From Candidatus Cloacimonadota bacterium (lineage in GTDB: Bacteria; Cloacimonadota; Cloacimonadia; Cloacimonadales; TCS61), in the NCBI GenBank assembly GCA_030638385.1, contig DAOWES010000216.1, forward strand, positions 1-13,120: a stretch of DNA of 13,120 nt. Direction: 5' to 3'. Shown piece by piece: positions 6,858 to 13,120 of this stretch (position 1 is its first letter; each line of letters starts with the position of its first letter). The notes beneath the pieces were generated by a model. The model was not told where the DNA came from. It worked only from the letters and a program-made list of their open reading frames with translations, and made no database searches. The position numbers and the translations under genes are program-made.

Positions 6858-7454
6858 ATGAAAAAAAATCTAATTCTAATGTTGATGGTGATTACTCTTT
6901 TATTAGTTGGGTGTGCAACTACTGTCTCAAGAACAGCTGTGGATGAAGCCACTGATTTTAGTGGAAGATGGAATGATACAGATAGTAGAATGGTAGCAGA
7001 GCAGATGGTGAAAGATGTAATTTATCGTAATTGGATTACAGATTTCGTGATGGATAATGACGAAAAACCTGTAGTTATTGTAGGGACTATTCGTAACCGT
7101 AGTAGTGAACACATCGATACTTCTATTTTCATTAAAGACATCGAGCGTGAACTTATTAATAGTGGGAAAGTTAAATTTGTTGCAACCAGCACAGAGCGTC
7201 GCCAAATTATTGAAGAGAGATATCATCAGCAAAGTCATGCTTCTGTGGAAACAGCTGCTTCGATAGCACAAGAAACCGGTGCAGATTTTATGTTAATTGG
7301 TGAGATTTCATCAATTACTGATGCTATTAGTGGGAAAGTGGCAATTTTTTACCAAGTAGATCTTGAGCTGGTAAATATTGAAACAAATGAAAAAATTTGG
7401 ATGGGAAATAAAAAGATTAAAAAAATTATTTCACGGTCTAAGACAAAGTGGTAA
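6858..7454 (+). CDS. lpoB: LpoB-family lipoprotein (penicillin-binding protein activator LpoB homologue)
   Basis: A 198-residue predicted outer-membrane lipoprotein. The signal peptide ends in the lipobox LLVGC, with Cys19 as the lipidation site. The globular domain (about 32-192) shows the family's conserved run: FSGRWNDTDSRMVAEQM (34-50), 'VVIVGTIRNRSSEHIDTS', 'INSGKVKFV', 'ERRQIIEERYHQQSHAS', 'ETGADFMLIGEISSITD', 'FYQVDLELVNIETNEKIW' and a C-terminal KKIKK. In Escherichia coli, LpoB reaches through the peptidoglycan to activate PBP1b. Homologues are widespread outside Enterobacteriaceae, where the partner is not established, so PBP activation here is inference. Unlike the E. coli protein it has almost no proline-rich linker after the cysteine, which would limit its reach. 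It is first in a group of three exported proteins on the plus strand, separated from the second by a 293-bp gap that contains an inverted-repeat element. Confidence 0.9.
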   Translation: MKKNLILMLMVITLLLVGCATTVSRTAVDEATDFSGRWNDTDSRMVAEQMVKDVIYRNWITDFVMDNDEKPVVIVGTIRNRSSEHIDTSIFIKDIERELINSGKVKFVATSTERRQIIEERYHQQSHASVETAASIAQETGADFMLIGEISSITDAISGKVAIFYQVDLELVNIETNEKIWMGNKKIKKIISRSKTKW

Positions 7455-7468
7455 ATAAGATTTATTAG

Positions 7469-7727
7469 ATATTTCTGAGTTCTGCATAATTAAACAGCTA
7501 CGAGTCGGCTCTGAACGAAGTGAAGAACGATTTCTGTTTTTGAAGAGGATTGAGGTGAATATGTTACACACCCCGTCAGCTACGCTGCCACCCCTCTATT
7601 AGAGGGGATTTGTGACCTCATTCCGACCTTCAGCTACCAGGAGAAGGAGCAAGTTGTTTGTCATCTTGAGCCGTTGAATGCGTAGTTTTTTACAAAATAT
7701 TTAATTATGCAGAACTTATAGAAATAT
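7469..7727. mobile_element. MITE-like element with terminal inverted repeats, no coding capacity
   Basis: The left end (7469-7494) and the right end (7700-7727) are inverted copies of each other. The inner 17 bases (7478-7494 against 7700-7716) match perfectly and the outer ATATTTCT matches after a 2-base indel. The 259-bp interior has no open frame of note. It contains a hairpin CCCCTCT-ATT-AGAGGGG (7591-7607) inside a motif of the 'CACCCCGTC...GCTGCCACCCCTCT' kind, and several GAG(C)..GAAG-type segments resembling REP-like intergenic repeats. No clean target-site duplication was seen. It interrupts the envelope trio between its first and second genes. Calling it mobile is inference. Confidence 0.55.
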
Positions 7728-7747
7728 TTTTTATGAGGAGGGTGTTA

Positions 7748-9139
7748 ATGAAGAAAATACTATTTATGATTTTACTGCTTTCATTTTTATTTGGCTGTGC
7801 TTCGATGATGACAACAACCAAACAGTTTGAAGGTATCAGTGATATGCTTTCACGTGGAGATTATGAAGCAGCCATAATTCAGATCGAAGGTGCCAAAGAA
7901 ACCGGATATACCAAAAAAGATAAAGTGCTCTATTATTTAGATTTAGGGATGCTTTATTTTTACGCAGAAAATTCAAATAAAAGTAATGAATATTTAGAGA
8001 AAGCGGAATTTGCCATAGAAGAAAATTATACCAAAAGCCTTAGCAAAGGTGCTGCCTCTTTGTTGTTGAATGATAATGCCCTTGAATATGCCGGTGAAGA
8101 TTATGAAAATATTTATTTGAATATATTTAAAGCACTTAACTATTTGGAATTAGGCTCATTTGATGATGCTTTTGTGGAGATACGTCGCATCGATGAAAAA
8201 CTGAAATTGATGGAGGCGAAATATACAAGTTTGGCTGATCAAATGAATAAAAATAAAGCTGGTAAGATAAAGATTAAAGGTGAAAAAAACAAATTTCATA
8301 ATGATGCTTTGGGAAGATATCTCAGTTTGCTTCTATATCGTGCGGAAGGGAAAATTGATGATGCTCGCATAGATCTGAATGAAATTGGCAATGCTTGGCA
8401 AAAACAAGCACAAATATATAATTTTTCCAAACCGAATTTATCTAATCATCTAAAAAAAGATAAAAATAGAGCTAAAATTAATTTCCTCACTTTTACCGGC
8501 CGCTCTCCATTTAAAAAAGCAAAAACACTATATATTCACACGTTAAAAAATACTGTAATTATTGCCACTTCTGAACAATCGGGTGAAGGCGAATCAAAAT
8601 TAGATGAGTTAGATTCTTTTTATTGGCACGATGTAACGCCCGATCTTCATTTTAAATTCCAATTACCTTACATGCAGGTAAATAAAAGCAAAGTTGCTAA
8701 AGTGCGTGTAAAAGTGGATGGCTTGCAAAAAGGAGAATTAGAATTATTGGAATCAATTAGTAATGTGGCTAAAACTACTTATAAATTAAAAGAGCCAATT
8801 ACCTACATTAAAACCATTTCGAGAACTGTGATAAAAGGTATTGCTTCTTATAAAGCCAAAGGCAGGATGGAAAAAAATATTTCAAGTCCATTTTTGGCAG
8901 CAGTCGCAAAGTTTGCCACCGATATCGTCGTAGATTCTACCGAAAATGCCGATCTTAGAATTGCCAGATTTTTCCCTGCCAAAGCTTATGTGGGGGAAAT
9001 TGAAGTAGAGCCCGGAATTCATGATATCACAGTGGAATTTGTTGGTTCTCATGGTACTGTTTTGTTTGTTGAAGAATATCCTCAATTCGATATTCAGTTG
9101 GGTGGATTAAATTTAGTAAAATCTTGTTATTTAAGATAA
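7748..9139 (+). CDS. COG3014-like TPR lipoprotein
   Basis: A 463-residue predicted lipoprotein. The ATG at 7748 is chosen: AGGAGG (7736-7741) lies six bases before it, and the protein then opens into a signal peptide with lipobox LFGC (Cys17). The ATG five codons earlier (7733) overlaps that ribosome binding site. Residues 30-155 form TPR-like helical pairs ('LSRGDYEAAIIQIEGAK', 'YYLDLGMLYFYAENSNKSNEYLEKA', 'NIFKALNYLELGSFDDAFVEIRRID'). The block 'LNDNALEYAGEDYENIYLNIFKALNYLELG' is characteristic of the uncharacterised COG3014 family. The C-terminal half (about 230-463) is beta-rich, with no catalytic motif seen. TPR lipoproteins usually act as scaffolds in envelope complexes. Members of this family are often found beside LpoB and LPP20 proteins (recalled, not checked), as here. 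Molecular function is unknown. Confidence 0.8.
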   Translation: MKKILFMILLLSFLFGCASMMTTTKQFEGISDMLSRGDYEAAIIQIEGAKETGYTKKDKVLYYLDLGMLYFYAENSNKSNEYLEKAEFAIEENYTKSLSKGAASLLLNDNALEYAGEDYENIYLNIFKALNYLELGSFDDAFVEIRRIDEKLKLMEAKYTSLADQMNKNKAGKIKIKGEKNKFHNDALGRYLSLLLYRAEGKIDDARIDLNEIGNAWQKQAQIYNFSKPNLSNHLKKDKNRAKINFLTFTGRSPFKKAKTLYIHTLKNTVIIATSEQSGEGESKLDELDSFYWHDVTPDLHFKFQLPYMQVNKSKVAKVRVKVDGLQKGELELLESISNVAKTTYKLKEPITYIKTISRTVIKGIASYKAKGRMEKNISSPFLAAVAKFATDIVVDSTENADLRIARFFPAKAYVGEIEVEPGIHDITVEFVGSHGTVLFVEEYPQFDIQLGGLNLVKSCYLR

Positions 9140-9174
9140 TCTGAAAAAATTACGATCAATAATTGGAGATAAAA

Positions 9175-10197
9175 ATGAAAAAAATAAGTGTGCTTTTAAT
9201 CGCTTTCTTGATAGTTGCTTGGGTTGGAAGTTCCAATCTTGAAGCAAAATCGAAGCAACCGGGTTGGTTAACAAATCCCGAGAATAAATTCCCCTCAGCT
9301 TATTATCTTACCGCTATTGGAGAAGGTGATAGCCGAACCCAAGCCGAAAATATGGCTGCGGCAAATATTTCCCGAATCTTTGAATCTAAAGTGATGGCTA
9401 GTGAATCGATTCAGCAAAGATATGAAGAAATGATAAGTTCAAAAGGAGCAAATAGCTCGGAAAGCACAGAAATTATAAAAGATGTAAATATCAGCAGTGA
9501 GCAAACTCTTATGAATCTAAAATTTGCAGACAGCTACACTGATGAAGTTGGGAGAGTTTTTGCTTTGGCCTACATTGATAGAATGAAAACCGGTTCTATC
9601 TATGAAAATCGAATTAATGAAATAGCTACTCAAATAGTTGATTTTATCAAACAGGGAGATAGTAGCAAAAATTACATTATCTCTTATGCCTATTTTAATG
9701 CAGCCAAACTCTTTGATGAGCAGATTAAGATTATGATGGCGCAATTGGATATAATCTCTGCCACTTCAAAAGATATGATTGAGCTGGGTTATGATTCCAA
9801 CGAATTAACCAAGAAACTTCGCGATGCTGCCCAAGAGGTTACTTTTAGCGTCGACATAAAGAATGATGAAGAAGATAAAATGAAAATCGTTTTAGAAGAG
9901 ATGTTTACTGCTATGGGATTCAAGCTTTCCGAGAATAGTATGTTGAAGCTAGTCGGTAGTGCGGAGTTTGCAGAGACTGATTTACAACGAGAGGATTATA
10001 TTTTCGTACGCTATGATTTGAAATTAAAAGTTATCGATGATAGGGGAGATGTAGTGGCTGTATTATCGCAAAAAGGAAGAGAAGGTCATGCCTCTTTCAC
10101 GGAAGCCAAAGCACGCTGCATTCGCAAATTAGAAAGTGAAATTGATAAAAAGTTAAAGAGAAAAATTATAAAGTACTTTGATGATATTGTGAAATAG
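9175..10197 (+). CDS. LPP20-family exported protein
   Basis: A 340-residue exported protein. The start at 9175 is chosen because GGAG lies seven bases before it and the signal peptide MKKISVLLIAFLIVAWVG follows directly; the frame also opens at a TTG at 9163. There is no lipobox cysteine. Cleavage most likely falls after Ala24 (NLEA|KS) by signal peptidase I, so the mature protein is predicted to be periplasmic and soluble, unlike its two neighbours. The LPP20 domain (about 29-150) starts 'PGWLTNP', with 'YYLTAIGEGDSRTQAENMAAANISRIFES' as its signature. A second alpha/beta region follows at about 215-340. LPP20 relatives include Helicobacter Lpp20 and the flagellar-associated FlgP, but no flagellar gene is present here. 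It follows the TPR lipoprotein after 35 bp and is probably cotranscribed with it. A terminator lies just downstream. Confidence 0.85.
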   Translation: MKKISVLLIAFLIVAWVGSSNLEAKSKQPGWLTNPENKFPSAYYLTAIGEGDSRTQAENMAAANISRIFESKVMASESIQQRYEEMISSKGANSSESTEIIKDVNISSEQTLMNLKFADSYTDEVGRVFALAYIDRMKTGSIYENRINEIATQIVDFIKQGDSSKNYIISYAYFNAAKLFDEQIKIMMAQLDIISATSKDMIELGYDSNELTKKLRDAAQEVTFSVDIKNDEEDKMKIVLEEMFTAMGFKLSENSMLKLVGSAEFAETDLQREDYIFVRYDLKLKVIDDRGDVVAVLSQKGREGHASFTEAKARCIRKLESEIDKKLKRKIIKYFDDIVK

Positions 10198-10203
10198 TAA
10201 ACT

Positions 10204-10236
10204 AAAAGCTACTGGTTTTTGCTAGTAGCTTTTTTT
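10204..10236 (+). terminator. Rho-independent terminator after the LPP20 gene
   Basis: AAAAGCTACT (10204-10213) pairs perfectly with AGTAGCTTTT (10224-10233) around a 10-base loop. The 3' arm continues into an uninterrupted T-run ending at 10236. It starts seven bases after the LPP20 stop codon and ends the envelope-trio transcript. Confidence 0.9.
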
Positions 10237-10237
10237 C

Positions 10238-10259
10238 GTGCGCCCATGCATGGGCACAC
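10238..10259. repeat. Palindrome between the convergent terminators
   Basis: The core GCCCATGCATGGGC (10242-10255) is a perfect 14-bp palindrome. It is extended by GTG/CAC pairs on each side past one mismatched pair, giving 22 bp in all. It lies between the plus-strand terminator and the minus-strand terminator, has no T-tract and is not needed for either, so it may be a REP-type element or a protein-binding site. Confidence 0.5.
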
Positions 10260-10295
10260 AAACAAAATCAGCCCGGTAACAAAACCGGGCTGATT
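10260..10295 (-). terminator. Rho-independent terminator of the C25 peptidase gene
   Basis: AATCAGCCCGGT (10266-10277) pairs perfectly with ACCGGGCTGATT (10284-10295) around a 6-base loop. Read on the minus strand the 12-bp stem is followed by TTTTGTTTG, a broken T-tract. It lies 17 bp after the peptidase stop codon at 10312. Confidence 0.85.
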
Positions 10296-10311
10296 CTTTG
10301 ATCATATTACA

Positions 10312-13120
10312 TTATTTCAGTAAAAGACATTTCTTCATTAATTCTGACTTACCATTTACATTTAGTTTGTAGAAGTAAACGCCGGAGCCAACTGAATTGC
10401 CTGATTGATCATCTCCGTTCCAGATAACAGAATGATTTCCTTTTTGGAATTGATCATTTGTAATAGTTTTTACTTTTTGACCCTTAACATTAAAAATTGA
10501 AATATCAACTTTACTCTCTTCCGGAATTGAGAAAGAGATTGTTGTGGTTGGGTTGAACGGATTGGGTGAATTACCTAAAATATATTCAGGTAAGTTTATA
10601 TGATCTTCTTCTGCCAATGTCTTGGCTGTACTACCACCACCATTTACTACGCTGATATCATCAAAAGCAAAACCATCAGTCGCAATCATGTAATTATCAT
10701 ATTGCTGAAATTTAACTATAAATTTTGAAGATAAAGCAAGATTATGTGAAGTAGCCAAAGAATGGATATTCAGTGTACGTTTTTGCCAACTATTATTTGC
10801 GTAACTTTGTCCGTTCAAATCATACACTTTAACAAAATTAGCCCCACCATCATTAGAAAAATAAATTCCATCGCTGGCATGATTTTCATCACTAAAATCC
10901 TTCCACCAAAAGCTTAATTCCGGAGAAGATATGCTCGATAGATTAAGATAAAGAGAGGCTTCATTCGTAGCAAAATGGCCATTTGTGCTAACATCCATTG
11001 TTAGATGTTGAGAACCACTATGCGGCGTATTGGCAGTGGTTATTTGAACTCTGCCATATTGGTTATCGGAAGAAGTTGTCCAATATTTATCCAAACCAGC
11101 TTCAAATCCGGTTGAATATGGAATAGTTGCATAATTCGAATAAACTTTTACATCATCAAAGGCAAATCCATCTGTCGCGATTGGATAATTATCGCGTTGC
11201 TGGAATTTTACTATGAAGTTCCTATTATAGGATAAGTTATTGCTTGTTGCTAAAGCATCAAGATCAAGAACGATCTTTCCCCAAGTAGAGCTTCCATTAA
11301 TCAAATCATAAACCTTAACAAAAGTCGCCCCATTATTATCAGATAAAAATACACCGTCTTCCATATTATTTTCATCATTGAATTCTTTCCACTGGAATTC
11401 CACCATGACACGATTTTTACCGGTTAAGTTCAGATGAAGCCAGGCTTCATTGATTACATCCTGCCCAGATACTTTGGAATCCATGGTGAGATGCTTTTCT
11501 CCGTCATATGGTGAATTATCTGAAGTGACTTGAATTCTACCATAAGAATTGCTTGATTTCATCGTCCAGTTTTTATCTATGCCCTTTTCAAAACCCATGC
11601 TATATGGAACTGAATTGTAGCTATTGATATTGAAATAATACTCTCTATCCTGAATATAATTAGCCTTGTTTGCTGTAATTAGCCAGCTATCACCAATACT
11701 TGCACTATAGCTAAATGGTGAAATTCCTTTTCCTTGTAAATTACCATTTTCATCTAAAATACAAATAAGAGCATCTACCGGATTTCCTGAACTATCAAAT
11801 GCTTCAAAAGTCTTTGTATTGCTAGTAAGACCACTTCTGATTTTATTATGTAAAACCAGTTTTTCCGCTTTAGCTGACCACACATCCATACTGGGATCAC
11901 CAAATAATGTATAGCCAATGTATAATTCTCTTACCGCTTTTATATTATGCCAATGCGAAACTCTATCCCAAGATTTCCTTGTAAGATAGCCAAGTTTATG
12001 ATAATCATCTTCAAATTGCAAATCCATATACTCTTCTACCATACGATATGTAAAATAAGGCATATCATCCGCCGAAGTAGCATAGATGGCAATTGGTCCG
12101 CCCACTTCATTGAAAAATACCTCTGAAATACAATTTGCCGTATCTACTACGGAATCGGGATCTGCACTAACATAATAGGGAACTAATCCTGAAACTGCTC
12201 CATTTACAGTATAGTTTTCAATAACATTATTTTGACCATCAAATCGCACAGGTTCATGATAAGCTGCTGCATTCATATCAGAAGTATAGCAAGCTCCTAT
12301 CCAAGCTACATAAGATGATCCTTGCGTATCCGGTATTACATCTTGCAAAAGAAAATAATTTTCGGAAGGGATATGATACTGATAATTTATATTACCTCCA
12401 TCATTTAAATATATACAACGTCCATAATCAGCACGGTATTGGTTAATTGTGAGATATTGTTTATGTTTTCCAAATTGACTCTCATACCACGGACTATTTT
12501 TATCATATTCCGAATCGATAATATTGTAAGAACTTCCTCCACCATGCCACATACCGTACAGAAAGCTATAATTGCGTGCTTGGAACATATCCATTACCGG
12601 CTTTGCACAGCCATTTACGTTATCTATCAAATCATTTGAATATAGAACATCTGTGGAAATTTCTGAACCTAAATCATCTATTATATTATCTATCGTGTGA
12701 TTATCGGCTTGGGCACCCGGATACTTTTGTACATTCGTAGCAATAAATGCCATGTTATCTGTGTTTTCAGTATATTTTGTACGATAGTTATTGTACTTAT
12801 AATAAAACTTTACTACTTCACCTGCACTTCTTACAGGTACTCTACCAACATATATGTCCGGTGTAAGATTAACATCCATTACATCATTGTCGGCCGGCCA
12901 AACAGAAAGTACATTGCTGTAATAGAAATCTGTTGTAGCTATTCTTGGTTCACCATTTTTTATCCAAGGCATATCCTGTGTTGGAATAATCTGTTCGTCA
13001 CCTCCCAGCAATACATATTGCAGTGCAGGATTAGAGCTTTTCCGGTTAGCTAACCAATTACGTATTTGGGCTTTTGATGTACCGATCACAGAAGTCGAAA
13101 CAACTTCTGTTACAATACCC
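10312..13120 (-). CDS. Gingipain-type C25 cysteine peptidase with C-terminal sorting domain, 5' end beyond the window
   Basis: A secreted cysteine peptidase. The frame stays open through base 13120 (GIVTEVVSTS precedes the GTG at 13089, which is therefore internal), so the signal and propeptide lie outside the window. Residues below count from that GTG, with 925 visible after it. The C25 domain covers about 1-410. 'YVLLGGDEQIIPTQD' (25-39) and 'TPDIYVGRVPVRSAGE' (76-91) are family landmarks. The catalytic dyad is present as H182 in 'GMWHGGGSS' and C267 in 'WIGACYTSD'. An Ig-like stretch follows (411-490), then two tandem copies of a jelly-roll-like unit (495-650, 657-815). The end (about 834-925) is an FlgD-Ig-like domain with 'PNPFNPTTTISFSIPEESKV' and a terminal LLLK, as on type IX secretion cargo. 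The protein is probably exported to the cell surface or medium; T9SS itself is not in view. Cleavage specificity cannot be told. Confidence 0.93.
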   Translation of the reverse strand, partial: GIVTEVVSTSVIGTSKAQIRNWLANRKSSNPALQYVLLGGDEQIIPTQDMPWIKNGEPRIATTDFYYSNVLSVWPADNDVMDVNLTPDIYVGRVPVRSAGEVVKFYYKYNNYRTKYTENTDNMAFIATNVQKYPGAQADNHTIDNIIDDLGSEISTDVLYSNDLIDNVNGCAKPVMDMFQARNYSFLYGMWHGGGSSYNIIDSEYDKNSPWYESQFGKHKQYLTINQYRADYGRCIYLNDGGNINYQYHIPSENYFLLQDVIPDTQGSSYVAWIGACYTSDMNAAAYHEPVRFDGQNNVIENYTVNGAVSGLVPYYVSADPDSVVDTANCISEVFFNEVGGPIAIYATSADDMPYFTYRMVEEYMDLQFEDDYHKLGYLTRKSWDRVSHWHNIKAVRELYIGYTLFGDPSMDVWSAKAEKLVLHNKIRSGLTSNTKTFEAFDSSGNPVDALICILDENGNLQGKGISPFSYSASIGDSWLITANKANYIQDREYYFNINSYNSVPYSMGFEKGIDKNWTMKSSNSYGRIQVTSDNSPYDGEKHLTMDSKVSGQDVINEAWLHLNLTGKNRVMVEFQWKEFNDENNMEDGVFLSDNNGATFVKVYDLINGSSTWGKIVLDLDALATSNNLSYNRNFIVKFQQRDNYPIATDGFAFDDVKVYSNYATIPYSTGFEAGLDKYWTTSSDNQYGRVQITTANTPHSGSQHLTMDVSTNGHFATNEASLYLNLSSISSPELSFWWKDFSDENHASDGIYFSNDGGANFVKVYDLNGQSYANNSWQKRTLNIHSLATSHNLALSSKFIVKFQQYDNYMIATDGFAFDDISVVNGGGSTAKTLAEEDHINLPEYILGNSPNPFNPTTTISFSIPEESKVDISIFNVKGQKVKTITNDQFQKGNHSVIWNGDDQSGNSVGSGVYFYKLNVNGKSELMKKCLLLK
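10645..11607 (-). repeat. Tandem duplicated domain inside the C25 peptidase
   Basis: Two consecutive units of about 156-159 residues are encoded at 11140-11607 and 10645-11121. Both run from 'PYS.GFE.G.DK.WT' through 'YGR.Q.T', 'HLTMD', 'F.DEN...DG..FS...GA.FVKVYDL' and 'FIVKFQQ.DNY.IATDGFAFDD'. The closing 'NY.IATDGFAFDD' block is almost identical in the two copies. The fold resembles MAM/jelly-roll modules used for binding glycans or proteins. The duplication is seen directly; a binding role is inference. Confidence 0.85.

Noticed and set aside
6927..7271. 114-codon minus-strand open frame opposite the LpoB gene
   Set aside because: It lies entirely opposite a strongly conserved LpoB domain and has no ribosome binding site or recognisable motif.
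12697..13053. 118-codon plus-strand open frame opposite the C25 peptidase
   Set aside because: It is antisense to a clear conserved peptidase domain, and its Ile/Tyr/Cys-rich composition is that of a shadow frame.
13087..13089. GTG as the true start of the C25 peptidase
   Set aside because: The frame continues open to the window edge with plausible peptidase-like sequence (VTEVVSTS), and no signal peptide follows the GTG, so the gene is truncated by the window.

Overview
The window is AT-rich, with long poly-A/T runs between genes, and reads like a Gram-negative member of the FCB group. The best guess is Candidatus Cloacimonadota or a close relative. This is inferred from three things. The large secreted peptidase ends in a Cloacimonadota-style C-terminal sorting domain (NPFNPTTTISFSIPEES, ending in LLLK). 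The 2-oxoacid:ferredoxin oxidoreductase points to an anaerobe that ferments amino acids. Several Sec-exported lipoproteins show that there is an outer membrane. No rRNA, tRNA, CRISPR array, integrase or transposase gene was found.

Layout. At 1-1430 two genes lie on the minus strand: the N-terminal part of a cation diffusion facilitator transporter, cut by the window edge, and a large AT-rich lipoprotein that is probably a beta-propeller. A 563-bp gap (1431-1993) follows, holding a perfect 20-bp palindrome and no convincing gene. The plus strand then carries an HI0933/YhiN-type flavoprotein (1994-3235), a small nitroreductase (3405-3971), and a compact four-gene operon in the order ferredoxin (delta), alpha, beta, gamma (4146-6746). 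That operon encodes a 2-oxoacid:ferredoxin oxidoreductase of the VOR/KOR type and ends at a clear intrinsic terminator. A second plus-strand group (6858-10197) encodes three exported envelope proteins: an LpoB-family lipoprotein, a COG3014-like TPR lipoprotein and an LPP20-family protein. The window ends with a minus-strand gingipain-type C25 peptidase (10312 to beyond 13120) that converges on the trio. Between the two lie two terminator hairpins and one further palindrome.

How the genes work together. The oxidoreductase subunits form one enzyme that decarboxylates a 2-oxoacid, probably branched-chain, to the acyl-CoA and reduced ferredoxin. The nitroreductase and flavoprotein are redox neighbours with no proven link to it. 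The LpoB/COG3014/LPP20 trio looks like a conserved envelope module, possibly tied to peptidoglycan synthesis. It is interrupted between its first and second genes by a 259-bp element with terminal inverted repeats, filled with REP-like sequence. Part of that element's end sequence recurs just upstream of the nitroreductase.

The most interesting leads are the envelope trio and its MITE-like insertion, the candidate operator upstream of the oxidoreductase operon, and the tandemly duplicated domain in the C25 peptidase.
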